Origin: Azospirillum brasilense | GTDB taxonomy: Bacteria > Pseudomonadota > Alphaproteobacteria > Azospirillales > Azospirillaceae | NCBI RefSeq assembly: GCF_022023855.1 | Contig: NZ_CP059453.1 | Location: forward strand, 498,001 to 562,000 | Direction of reading: 5' to 3' | DNA: 64,000 nucleotides | In this document: piece by piece, positions 34,821-43,441 of the stretch | How the letters are laid out: the number at the start of each line of letters is the position of its first letter | Position numbering within the stretch: position 1 is the stretch's first letter | Program-made: the position numbers and the translations under genes | The notes under the pieces: generated by a model | Told to the model about the DNA's origin: nothing | Seen by the model: only the letters and a program-made list of their open reading frames with translations | Databases searched by the model: none

Positions 34821-37364
34821 ATGAACGGTGGCGTAGACTTGAGCAATTGCGACCGGGAGCCGATCCATCTCGTCGGGTCCATCCAACCAAGCGGATTCCT
34901 GATCGCGCTGTCGACGGATTGGATCGTCAAGCACGCTTCGTCCAACATCGGGGCGTGGCTGGGGGTGGAGCCCGACGCTCTGCTGGGGCTTCCCCTGACC
35001 GGGGTGATGGAGGAGGAAGCGCTGCACGCCATCCGCGGACGGCTCCAGCTCTCCCTCATCAACGGATCGGTGGAGCGTGCCTTCCGCCTGAAGCTGTCGG
35101 CCAACGCGCTGCCGCTGGACATCGCGGTCCATCTGTCCGGGCAGTCGATCATCATCGAGGCGGAGCCGAGCGAGCCGGATGGCGAGCTGGACGTTGGCTC
35201 CATGGTCCGCGCGATGATCGGACGGCTCCAGCGCACCGCCGACTTCGACGCCTGCTGCCGGGAAGCGGCGCGGCAGTTGCGGTCGCTGACCGGCTTCGAC
35301 CGGGTGATGATCTACCGCTTCGGCCGTGACGGCGCGGGCGAGGTGATCGCGGAATCCGCGGTGCGCGGCATGCCCTCCTATCTGGGGCTGCGCTACCCGG
35401 CCTCGGACATCCCGAAACAGGCCCGCGCGCTGTACGAGCGGAACTGGCTGCGCTGCATCAACGACGTGGACGCCCCGCCCGCCGCCATCCTGCCGCCGGT
35501 CGGACCGGAGGGCGAACCGCTCGACCTGTCGATGAGCGTCCTGCGCAGCGTGTCGCCCATCCATTGCGAGTATCTGCGCAACATGGGCGTCGCGGCCTCG
35601 CTGTCGGTGTCGATCCTGCGCCGCGGCAAGCTGTGGGGCCTGTTCGCCTGCCACAACATGGTGCCGCGTCGGCTGTCGCTGGAGCGGCGCACGGCGGCGG
35701 AGCTGTATGGCCAGATGTTTTCCTTTCTTCTGGAGGGCGTCGAACGCGACCGCGAAGAGGCCTACGAGGCCAAGGCGCACCTGCTCCACACCCGCATCAT
35801 GGCGGTGATGGCCGATGGCGCCACCTCCATGGAGAATCTGGAGCGGTTGCGCGGCGAGGTCGGCCACTACATCCGCAGTGACGGCTTCGCCATCGTGCTG
35901 GGCGGCCAGACCCTTGTGGACGGCAGCACCCCAACGCCGGAGGAACTGCTCGGGCTGGTGCGCATGCTCAACCGCACGCACGCCAGCCGCGTTTTCGCCA
36001 CCATTGAGATCGGGCAGGTCCACCAGCCCGGCGTGGACTTCGCCGAGCGCGCCGCCGGCATGCTGGCCATCCCGGTATCGCGCAAGCCGCGCGACTACAT
36101 CATCTTCTTCCGCAAGGAGTCGGTCCGCACCGTCACTTGGGCCGGCAACCCGGACAAGCCCGTGGAAGCCGGCCCCAACGGGCAGCGGCTGACCCCGCGC
36201 AAGAGCTTCGAGGCGTGGAAGGAGACGGTGCACGGCCAGTCGGAACCCTGGTCGGAGGCCGACCTGCGCATCGCCGACTCCCTGCGGATCACGCTGATGG
36301 AGGTGGTGCTGCGGCTGGCCGACCAGGCGGAGGAGGAGCGCCGGACAGCCCGCGAGCGGCAGGAGCTGCTGATCGCCGAGTTGAACCACCGGGTCCGCAA
36401 CATCCTCAGCCTCGTCCGCGCGCTGCTGGCCCAGAGCCGGGCCGGGGTCACCCGTGTCGAGGAGTTCGCGGAGATCGTCGGCGGGCGCATCCAGGCGCTG
36501 GCGCGGGCGCACGACCAGCTGACGGCGGAGAATTGGAAGCCGTCCCCCTTGCGCCCCCTGATCGCGGCGGAGGTTGACGCCTATCTGGGCCATCGGGCGG
36601 AGCGAGTGGTCCTGTCGGGGCCGGAGGTGCTGCTGTCGCCGCCGGCCCTGTCCGTGATGGCGCTGATCATGCACGAGCTGGTGACCAACGCCGCCAAATA
36701 CGGCGCCTTCGCCGACAGCGGCGGCCGGGTGAAGGTCCATTGGAGCCTGGACGACCGGGACGCGCTGGAACTCTGCTGGGAGGAAAGCGGCGGCCCGCCG
36801 GTGCAGGCGCCGACGCGCCAGGGCTTCGGCACCACCATCATCGAGCGTTCGATCCCGCACGAGCTGAAGGGCGAGGCGACGGTGACCTACGCCCTGGCCG
36901 GGCTGAAGGCGCGCTTCACCATACCGGCCATCCACGTCAGCTTGGCGCCTGAACGCCCGGCGGCGGCGATCGAAGCGGCGGTGACACCCTGCGCGGCGGC
37001 GGACATTCCGCTGGGCGGGACGGTGCTGCTGCTGGAAGACAACATGATCATCGCGATGAGCGCGGAGGACATGCTGCTGAAGCTGGGCGCCGAGCGGGTG
37101 GAGACGGTGGCAAGCGTCCGCCAAGCTCTGGTCGCCATCGCCGACGATCCGCCGGGCATGGCGCTTCTCGACGTCAATCTGGGAACCGAGACCTCCTTCC
37201 CGGTGGCGGAGCGGCTGCGCGAGCTGGGCATCCCCTTCCTGTTCGCCACCGGCTATGGCGAGTCCGCGATCTTCCCGGAGGAGTTCCGCGACGTGCTGGT
37301 CCTGCGCAAGCCCTATGATTCGGAGCAGGTGCGGCGGGGGCTCCAGACGGTGCGGGGGCTGTAG
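34821..37364 (+). CDS. bphP: bacteriophytochrome HWE histidine kinase with receiver domain
   Basis: A red/far-red photoreceptor kinase of 847 aa. The biliverdin-binding Cys10 is at the N-terminus (NCDREPIHLVGSIQPSG). The PAS (about 15-115), GAF (about 135-310, with the PASDIPKQAR motif) and PHY domains (about 325-500) form the sensor. The kinase is HWE/HisKA2 type, with His523 in ELNHRVRNILSLVRALL. A C-terminal receiver domain (about 730-845) has the phosphoacceptor Asp784 in LLDVNLG. It is cytosolic. No heme oxygenase gene (bphO) is adjacent. Output targets are unknown; HWE kinases often feed general stress or photopigment control. Confidence 0.96.
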   Translation: MNGGVDLSNCDREPIHLVGSIQPSGFLIALSTDWIVKHASSNIGAWLGVEPDALLGLPLTGVMEEEALHAIRGRLQLSLINGSVERAFRLKLSANALPLDIAVHLSGQSIIIEAEPSEPDGELDVGSMVRAMIGRLQRTADFDACCREAARQLRSLTGFDRVMIYRFGRDGAGEVIAESAVRGMPSYLGLRYPASDIPKQARALYERNWLRCINDVDAPPAAILPPVGPEGEPLDLSMSVLRSVSPIHCEYLRNMGVAASLSVSILRRGKLWGLFACHNMVPRRLSLERRTAAELYGQMFSFLLEGVERDREEAYEAKAHLLHTRIMAVMADGATSMENLERLRGEVGHYIRSDGFAIVLGGQTLVDGSTPTPEELLGLVRMLNRTHASRVFATIEIGQVHQPGVDFAERAAGMLAIPVSRKPRDYIIFFRKESVRTVTWAGNPDKPVEAGPNGQRLTPRKSFEAWKETVHGQSEPWSEADLRIADSLRITLMEVVLRLADQAEEERRTARERQELLIAELNHRVRNILSLVRALLAQSRAGVTRVEEFAEIVGGRIQALARAHDQLTAENWKPSPLRPLIAAEVDAYLGHRAERVVLSGPEVLLSPPALSVMALIMHELVTNAAKYGAFADSGGRVKVHWSLDDRDALELCWEESGGPPVQAPTRQGFGTTIIERSIPHELKGEATVTYALAGLKARFTIPAIHVSLAPERPAAAIEAAVTPCAAADIPLGGTVLLLEDNMIIAMSAEDMLLKLGAERVETVASVRQALVAIADDPPGMALLDVNLGTETSFPVAERLRELGIPFLFATGYGESAIFPEEFRDVLVLRKPYDSEQVRRGLQTVRGL

Positions 37365-37408
37365 CGCGTCTCGCCGGAGTTCGGGATTCTCGGGGGCAAC
37401 AGGGTCTT

Positions 37409-37548
37409 CACGGATTTCACAGATCTGAACACGGATGACACGGATTTTCTTTGATGCTTGCCCGGTGTTGGCTTCTCGAACAGAGCTTCCTGAGCAGGCC
37501 AATATTAAACAATCCGTGCCATCCGTGCCTGAATCCGCGAAATCCGTG
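37409..37548. repeat. inverted CACGGAT-type repeat
   Basis: Two 38-bp arms, 37409-37446 and 37511-37548, are inverted copies of each other with 30 of 38 positions matching; all eight differences are transitions. Each arm carries the heptamer CACGGAT three times (or its near match), separated by 64 bp of loop. It lies between the convergent phytochrome and hybrid kinase genes, in AT-richer sequence than the surroundings. It resembles the ATCCGTG-type dispersed repeats seen in unrelated bacteria; I do not know their function. Confidence 0.75.
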
Positions 37549-37621
37549 TAAAATCTGTTGTCATCCAACAGGCAACACCCTCCCCGGTTGCCGCGCCCAG
37601 ACGGTCAACCGGGTCGAGTCC

Positions 37622-40405
37622 TCACGCGGCGGTGCCGGTCTGGCGGGTCAGGGCCTCCTGGAGCAGGCGGGCGGTGACCGGCTTGAACATCACGCCGATC
37701 CCGTGCCGTTCGGCCTCCTGCATCACGTCGGGGCCGGAATCACCGGTCAGCAGGACGGCGGGGACCGGCACCCCGGCCAGTTCGCGGATCCTCAGGATGG
37801 CCTCAGTGCCCACCTTGTGCTCGCGCAGACGGTAGTCGGCGACCATCACGTCGGGCCGCCGCCCCGCCGCCCGCAGGCGGTTCAGCGCCTCCTCGGTGGA
37901 TGAGGCGACGATGGTGTCGTAGCCCCAGTCCTGGAAGATCGAGCGCAGCCCCATCAGGACGATGGCGTCGTCGTCGATCAGGACGGCCAGCCGCCCGCGC
38001 TCCGGCTCGCGGGCCGGGAGAGCCGGGGCCGGGCTCTCCGTGGCGTCGCCGAGCGGCACGGAGATGCGGAACACCGACCCCTTGCCGAGTTCGGAGCGCA
38101 CCTCCACCGGGTGGCCGAGCAGGGCCGACAGCTTCTGCACGATGGCGAGGCCGAGGCCGAGCCCCTGGTTGCGGTCCCGCTCGGGGTTGCCGACCTGATA
38201 GAACTCTTCGAAGATCCAGGACATCTGCTCGCTGGAGATGCCGATCCCGGTGTCGCGCACCTGGATGCCGGCGTGGCCGTCCAGAGGGTGGCATTCCAGG
38301 CGGATCACCCCGCGCTCGGTGTAGCGGATGGCGTTTTCCACCAGATTGCGGACCATGCGCCCCAGCAGGTTGCGGTCGCTGCGCACGGTCAGGTCGTGGT
38401 GGTTGACCACCTGAAGGTCCAGCCCCTTGGCGGCGGCGACCGGGGCATAGGCGGACCCGATGTCGTCGAGCAGCGGCTTGACGGGAATGTCCTCGATCCG
38501 CGGCTCGATCACTCCGGCGTCGAGTTGCGAGACGTCGAGCAGGCTGTCGAGCAGGCCCTTCAGCGTCTCCATCCCGCGCTCCAGCATCGCCAGGGCGTCG
38601 CGCCCGCGCGGGGAATGGACGTGGCTGTGCAGCGCTTCGGCGAAGAAGAACATGGACTGCATGGGCTGGCGCAGATCATGGCTGGCGGCGGCCAGGAATC
38701 GGCTTTTGGAGCGGTCGGCCTGCTCCGCCGCCTCGCGGGCCATCCGGCTGTCGTGCACGTCCACCGCGGTGCCGACCCAGGCGATGACCTGACCGTTCTG
38801 GCGCATCGGGTTGATCTGGCAGACGTGCCAGCGGTAGGCCCCGTCATGACGCCGCATCCGCAGGTCGAAGCCGTAGGACTCCCCCGCGGCGATGGCGCGC
38901 TCGCGGACGCTGCGCATCATGGGATGATCGGCGGGGTGGATATGCGACCAGCGTTCGTCCTGTTCCATCCCACGCCCGGTGTAGGCCCGCCATGCGGCGT
39001 TGTAGAATTCCCGCGCGCCGTCGGGGCGGTTGACCCACATCATCACCGGGGTGTTCTCGACCAGTTCGCGAAAGCGGGTTTCGCTCCGCCGCAGGGCCTC
39101 CTCGCTGGCCTTGCGCTCGGAAATGTCGGTCAGGGTGACGACGGCCAGGGTGATGCAGCCGTCGGGGTCGCGCACCGGCTCGGCGTCGGCCAGACATGTG
39201 ACGGGACCGGTGGGGGTGTCGCGGCGGAGTTCCTCCTGTTTCACCACCGTGCCGTCGCGCAGGGCGCGGACCAGCGGGAGTTCCGGCGAACCATCCGGCG
39301 ACTTGTCAGGCGGGCCGTCCGGGATGCGCGTGAAGGGGCGGGGGTAGTCCTCGGTGCGGGCGATCCCGTCCAATGGCTGGCCGATCAACCGTTCCGCCGC
39401 GCTGTTGTGCAGGAGGACGCGGCCGGACGGCGCCTCGGCCACCACGACGCCGGAAGGGAGATGCTCCAGCACGGCCTTGAGCAGGGACCGTTCGGTTTCC
39501 CGGAGCCGGGTCAGGCGCCCGATACCCCAGGCGGTCGCGATCAGGGAGAGCAGGAGGATGGCAGAGAAGGGTATCCAGGAGCGCAGTGCGGCAAGGTCGA
39601 CGGCGCGCAGCACGGCGGCGCGGTCGATGCCGACGGCGATGGCGATTCCGCTGCCGTTCGCGCTGGGCGGGGAATAGGCGGCGATGCGCAGCACCCCGTC
39701 CATTCCCTTGGTCAACGCGGTTGCCGTTTCATGGCCATTCAGAAGCAGGCCGAACCGTTCGGGGAGCGTCTGGCCGATCAGCTCCGGCATTTCCGGTACG
39801 CGCACGATGATGGTGCCGGCGCGGTCGGCCAGCAGGATCGTCGCGTTCGGCGGGAGAGGCTTGCGGGCCTGATACTGCCGCAGCCAGTCGAGGTCGAGCT
39901 GGGCGGTGACGATCGCCGGGGCGGAGTCACCCGCTGCCGGGCCGCTGCGCGTGTAGGGCAGGGCGAAGGGCAGGACGTGGCGGCCCAACCCCTCCGCGAC
40001 GACATACTCCCCCACCGAGAACAGGCCGGTGGACATGGCTTGCCGAACCTCGGAGCGGTCGCCGACGCCGGTCCCCAGACTTTGCCGGTCGGTGGCGCAC
40101 AGGACGGCGCCGGACCGGTTCGCAAAGCCCAGCGTCAGGTAGCTCGGCAGGCGCAGCCTCAGCCGTTCCATGGTCTCCTGGCAGGTTGGGCCGGCTATGT
40201 CCGCCTCCGCCAGCGTGACGAGGATGTGTTCGACGTCGCCGATGATCCGCTGCTGCTCGGTCTGGATCAGGTCGAGCAGGCGCAGCGCCTCCTGTCCGAT
40301 CTCGGCCTCCCGTTCCGCCCGCAGCCGGGCGTGGGAATAGACCTCGTACCCGATCAGCGGGGCCAGGGTGAAAACGAGCAGCAGAAGCCAGCGGACCATG
40401 GACAC
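37622..40405 (-). CDS. hybrid sensor histidine kinase with Cache and PAS domains
   Basis: A 927-aa membrane kinase. TM1 is at about 4-22; the periplasmic Cache-like sensor at about 30-270; TM2 at about 275-297 (SWIPFSAILLLSLIATAWGIG). Two PAS domains follow (about 310-430 and 445-560). HisKA has His576 in SHDLRQPMQS; HATPase_c has NLLGRMVRNLVENAIRYTE and DTGIGIS; the C-terminal receiver has Asp857 in VADYRLRE. It is a hybrid kinase and lacks an Hpt domain. The start is GTG at 40405, with ATG at 40399 as an alternative. A palindrome (40463-40480) lies in the promoter region. Confidence 0.92.
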   Translation of the reverse strand: MSMVRWLLLLVFTLAPLIGYEVYSHARLRAEREAEIGQEALRLLDLIQTEQQRIIGDVEHILVTLAEADIAGPTCQETMERLRLRLPSYLTLGFANRSGAVLCATDRQSLGTGVGDRSEVRQAMSTGLFSVGEYVVAEGLGRHVLPFALPYTRSGPAAGDSAPAIVTAQLDLDWLRQYQARKPLPPNATILLADRAGTIIVRVPEMPELIGQTLPERFGLLLNGHETATALTKGMDGVLRIAAYSPPSANGSGIAIAVGIDRAAVLRAVDLAALRSWIPFSAILLLSLIATAWGIGRLTRLRETERSLLKAVLEHLPSGVVVAEAPSGRVLLHNSAAERLIGQPLDGIARTEDYPRPFTRIPDGPPDKSPDGSPELPLVRALRDGTVVKQEELRRDTPTGPVTCLADAEPVRDPDGCITLAVVTLTDISERKASEEALRRSETRFRELVENTPVMMWVNRPDGAREFYNAAWRAYTGRGMEQDERWSHIHPADHPMMRSVRERAIAAGESYGFDLRMRRHDGAYRWHVCQINPMRQNGQVIAWVGTAVDVHDSRMAREAAEQADRSKSRFLAAASHDLRQPMQSMFFFAEALHSHVHSPRGRDALAMLERGMETLKGLLDSLLDVSQLDAGVIEPRIEDIPVKPLLDDIGSAYAPVAAAKGLDLQVVNHHDLTVRSDRNLLGRMVRNLVENAIRYTERGVIRLECHPLDGHAGIQVRDTGIGISSEQMSWIFEEFYQVGNPERDRNQGLGLGLAIVQKLSALLGHPVEVRSELGKGSVFRISVPLGDATESPAPALPAREPERGRLAVLIDDDAIVLMGLRSIFQDWGYDTIVASSTEEALNRLRAAGRRPDVMVADYRLREHKVGTEAILRIRELAGVPVPAVLLTGDSGPDVMQEAERHGIGVMFKPVTARLLQEALTRQTGTAA

Positions 40406-40462
40406 GATCGACCGTCCCGGCCCACGGGCCGTTGGAATGAATGCAACGATCGTGTGAACCCT

Positions 40463-40480
40463 AACATACCGAAGTATGTT
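40463..40480. promoter_or_regulatory. palindrome AACATAC-N4-GTATGTT
   Basis: 7-bp arms with a CGAA centre, 58 bp upstream of the hybrid kinase start and 50 bp after the end of the TetR gene at 40530. The arm sequence is reminiscent of AcrR-type TetR operators, and two TetR genes lie next to it. A second dyad, ACACGATCG/CGATCGTGT (40402-40410 and 40447-40455), surrounds the kinase start. Binding is unproven. Confidence 0.45.
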
Positions 40481-40529
40481 GCGGTGCCTGTCCTTCGGTC
40501 CTAACGCTTTCCTTCGCCCTGGTGAAACC

Positions 40530-41207
40530 TCAGTGCCCCGCTGTCGGGCGGGCGCCGGTCAGGAAGAGGGCGACGGCCCGTCCGACGTAATGCTCCACCT
40601 CTTCCCTGGAGAAGGATTGTTCCGGCAGGATCAGGCGGCGCAGCAGGATGTTGCCGGTGATCATGCCGATGAAGCCGCGGGCGGCGGCCTCCGGCTCCGC
40701 GACGGTCAGGGCGCCGGCGGCGGTCTGCCGTGCCAGATAGTCGGCGAGCCGCCGCTGGGCGGTTTCCGGTCCGATGCGGAAGAAGGCTTCGGCGATGTCG
40801 GGAATCCGCCCGCCCTCCGACACCAGCACGCGGACGATGGCCATGGTACGGTCGTCGAACAGCGCAGCGACGAGGTGCAGGGCGAAGCGGGTCAGCCCCT
40901 CCTCCGGCGCGGCCCGCTCGTCGGCCTGGATGGCGGCGAGCCCGTCCTGGATGCGGGCGCTGTTCTCCTCCATCATCGCGCGGAACAGCCCCTCCTTGTC
41001 GCCGAAATGCTCATAGAGGGTGGCGCGGGAACCGCCGGCCCGGCCGATGATGTCGGTCAGCGTGGTCTTCTCGAAACCCTTCTCGACGAACAGCGCCGCC
41101 GCCGCGTCGAGCAGGGCCTGCCGGCGCGCCCGACCGCGCGGGCCGACCGTCGGTGAGTCCTTGTCGGTTGTCCTGTCGATCAATTCCCTGGCGTTTCCCC
41201 GGTCCAT
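40530..41207 (-). CDS. TetR-family repressor 1 (AcrR-like)
   Basis: A 225-aa TetR regulator. The HTH is at about 28-75 (RQALLDAAAALFVEKGFEKTTLTDIIGRAGGSRATLYEHFGDKEGLFRAMME). The C-terminal domain is of the AefR/AcrR type, with FDDRTMAIVRVLVSEGGRIPDIAEAFFRIGPE. It is highly similar along its length to TetR 2, which precedes it by 115 bp on the same strand. The ATG at 41207 follows a TAAGGAAAA ribosome binding site. Likely ligand: toxic hydrophobic compounds, given the efflux pump nearby. Confidence 0.88.
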   Translation of the reverse strand: MDRGNARELIDRTTDKDSPTVGPRGRARRQALLDAAAALFVEKGFEKTTLTDIIGRAGGSRATLYEHFGDKEGLFRAMMEENSARIQDGLAAIQADERAAPEEGLTRFALHLVAALFDDRTMAIVRVLVSEGGRIPDIAEAFFRIGPETAQRRLADYLARQTAAGALTVAEPEAAARGFIGMITGNILLRRLILPEQSFSREEVEHYVGRAVALFLTGARPTAGH

Positions 41208-41322
41208 CGGTTTTTCCTTAGGCGCTGGCAGCCCCTGCCCCCTCCAGCGCGCATCGTTGCGGGAGCTATGAACCCTTGCCGCCCCCGCTGGCAAGACGGC
41301 AATACGCCGCTCTCGATCCTGG

Positions 41323-42033
41323 TCAGGGACGCGTCCCCGCAAGGAACAACCGGACGGACTGGCGGACGTAGCGTTCCAATTCCTCCATGGAGACGGGCTC
41401 GTCCGGAAGGATCAGTCGTTTGGTCAGAAGGTCGCCGACCACCATGCCGATGAAGGCGTGGGCGGCCCCCTCCGGATCGTCGACGCGCAGGCGGCCGGCC
41501 TCCGTCAATTCGCGGAAACAGTCGGCGAGCCAGCCGATGGTCTTCTCGGGGCCGACCTGGAAGAAGGCCCGGGCGATGTCAGGGATGCGCCCGCCCTCCG
41601 ACACCAGGATGCGCAGGATCGCGGTGGTCTCCGGCATGGTCAGCGTGCCGGCGATGTGCAGGCCGACGCGGTAGAGATTCTCCTCCAGCTCCTCGGCCAT
41701 CGCCGCCGGGCCGGCGGCGCGCATGGACGACATCTCCTCCAGCACACGGTCGCAGTGGCGCTCCATCACCGCGCGGAACAACCCTTCCTTGTCGCCGAAA
41801 TGCTCGTAGAGCGTGGTGCGCGACCCGCCGGCCTGCCGCAAGATGTCGGACAGCGAGGTCAGCGTGAATCCCTTCTCAACGAACAGCGCCGCCGCGGCGT
41901 CGAGCAGCGCCCGGCAGCGCGCCTGGCCGCGCGGGCCGCAGCCGGGAGTGTCGAAGCCGCCGGCGCCGAGCCCGGCGATGCCACTCCCGGTGATTCCGCC
42001 GTGGAGCGGTGTGGATGCCCCCTTGTCGGGCAT
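41323..42033 (-). CDS. TetR-family repressor 2, divergent from RND pump
   Basis: A 236-aa TetR repressor. The HTH (CRALLDAAAALFVEKGFTLTSLSDILRQAGGSRTTLYEHFGDKEGLFRAVME) is at about 41-95 and the AefR-type C-terminal domain at about 110-235. An N-terminal extension of about 35 residues is Gly/Pro rich. The ATG at 42033 follows CAAGGGGGA; the upstream open frame crosses the operator region. It is divergent from the RND adaptor gene, with paired operators between, so it is the likely local repressor of the pump. Confidence 0.9.
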   Translation of the reverse strand: MPDKGASTPLHGGITGSGIAGLGAGGFDTPGCGPRGQARCRALLDAAAALFVEKGFTLTSLSDILRQAGGSRTTLYEHFGDKEGLFRAVMERHCDRVLEEMSSMRAAGPAAMAEELEENLYRVGLHIAGTLTMPETTAILRILVSEGGRIPDIARAFFQVGPEKTIGWLADCFRELTEAGRLRVDDPEGAAHAFIGMVVGDLLTKRLILPDEPVSMEELERYVRQSVRLFLAGTRP

Positions 42034-42078
42034 TGCGGTTCCCCCTTGCGCGAACGGTCGTTCTGAATGTATCGTCCG

Positions 42079-42104
42079 GTACAGTGTACTGTATGAGACA
42101 GTAC
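42079..42104. promoter_or_regulatory. overlapping TetR-type operators
   Basis: Two overlapping dyads in the TetR2/RND divergent region: TACAGT-GT-ACTGTA (42080-42093) and GTACTGT-ATGAG-ACAGTAC (42086-42104). Such overlapping palindromes are typical for AcrR/TtgR-type control of efflux genes. They lie 46 bp before TetR2 and about 137 bp before the adaptor gene. Confidence 0.65.
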
Positions 42105-42240
42105 GAATAAAGGGGTCATTTCCCACCGTCCGCGCCCACCGGCCTTTTCCGCCGGTCCCGAACAGCCGGGCGGAACGCGGGGCATCCCCGGCTCATTAGG
42201 ACATTTCATCGCCGCATCACGGCGTTTTCACGAGGAACGG

Positions 42241-43425
42241 ATGTTCAACAGGAACGCATTTCTGTCTCTTGCCGTGGCGGCCTCCCTGACCGTGGTGCTG
42301 GGTGCCTGCCAGGACAAGAAGCACGCCGCCGGAGGCCAGCCGGCGCCCGGCCCGGCGGAGGTCGCGGTGGCGACCATCCAGCCGCAGAGCCTGTCCGTCA
42401 CCACCGAGCTGCCGGGACGCACCGCGGCCTTCCGCGTGGCGGAGATCCGGCCGCAGGTCAGCGGCATCGTGCTGAAGCGCTTCTTCACCGAGGGCAGCGA
42501 CGTCAAGGCGGGCGACCAGCTCTACCAGATCGACCCGGCCACCTACGAGGCCAACCTCGCCGTCGCCCAGGCCGACATCCAGAAGGCGGAGGCCAACCTG
42601 CAGGCCGCCCGCAACAAGGCGGCCCGCTACAACGACCTCGTCAAGAACAGCGTCGTCAGCAAGCAGGACTACGACGACGCCATGGCCGCGCTGAAGCAGA
42701 ACGAGGCGCAGCTCGCCGCCGCCAGGGCCGCCCACAATCTGGCGCGCATCAGCCTGGACTACACCAAGGTCTTCGCCCCCATCTCCGGCCGCATCGGCAA
42801 GTCCGCCGTGACGGAAGGTGCGCTGGTCACCGCCAACCAAGCGACGGCGCTCGCCACCGTCCAGCAGCTCGACCCGATCTATGTGGACGTGACCCAGACC
42901 GCCTCGCAGCTCATGCAGCTCCGCCAGGACATGGAGAGCGGGCGCATCCGCCCGGCCGAGCCCGGCAAGATCCCCGTCTCGCTGTTCCTGCACGCGGCGG
43001 AGGCCCCCTATCCCCAGCGCGGCGAGCTTCAGTTCTCCGACGTGTCGGTCGATCCGGGCACCAGCTCGGTCCAGCTCCGCGCGGTCTTCCCGAACCCGAA
43101 CCTGAATCTGCTGCCGGGCCTGTTCGTGCGCGCCCGCGTCGAGCAGGGGGTGGCCGAGAACGCGCTGGCCGTGCCGCAGGAGGCGGTCCAGCGCGGTCCG
43201 GACGGCTCGGCCCGCGTCTGGGTCGTCGGCGACGACAACAAGGTCAACCCGCGCACCATCAAGACCGAGCGGGCGATCAACAACGCCTGGCTGGTCTCCG
43301 ACGGGCTGAAGGCGGGCGAGCGCATCGTGGTCGAGGGGCTGCAGAAGGTGAAGCCGGGGGGCGAGGTCAAGCCGGTGGCGGCGCAGAGCACCGTGGCGGC
43401 CCTGCCCGGACCGCAGGCGCGCTGA
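42241..43425 (+). CDS. RND efflux periplasmic adaptor
   Basis: A 394-aa membrane-fusion protein of the AcrA/MexA family. Lipoprotein signal with lipobox LGAC (Cys23). It has a split barrel-sandwich/lipoyl domain (VSGIVLKRFFTEGSDVKAGDQLYQIDPATYEA and TKVFAPISGRIGKSAVTEGALV), a helical hairpin between (about 100-170) and the beta-barrel and membrane-proximal domains. It bridges the pump and an outer-membrane channel; no TolC-type gene is adjacent, so the channel must be shared. It is 16 bp upstream of the pump gene. Confidence 0.95.
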   Translation: MFNRNAFLSLAVAASLTVVLGACQDKKHAAGGQPAPGPAEVAVATIQPQSLSVTTELPGRTAAFRVAEIRPQVSGIVLKRFFTEGSDVKAGDQLYQIDPATYEANLAVAQADIQKAEANLQAARNKAARYNDLVKNSVVSKQDYDDAMAALKQNEAQLAAARAAHNLARISLDYTKVFAPISGRIGKSAVTEGALVTANQATALATVQQLDPIYVDVTQTASQLMQLRQDMESGRIRPAEPGKIPVSLFLHAAEAPYPQRGELQFSDVSVDPGTSSVQLRAVFPNPNLNLLPGLFVRARVEQGVAENALAVPQEAVQRGPDGSARVWVVGDDNKVNPRTIKTERAINNAWLVSDGLKAGERIVVEGLQKVKPGGEVKPVAAQSTVAALPGPQAR

Positions 43426-43441
43426 GACCGAGGACCGATCC

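Noticed and set aside
34662..37568. 968-aa open frame antisense to the bacteriophytochrome gene
   Set aside because: It is rich in Arg, Gly, His and Gln without domain motifs and mirrors codon positions of bphP. Long antisense frames are expected in high-GC coding DNA.
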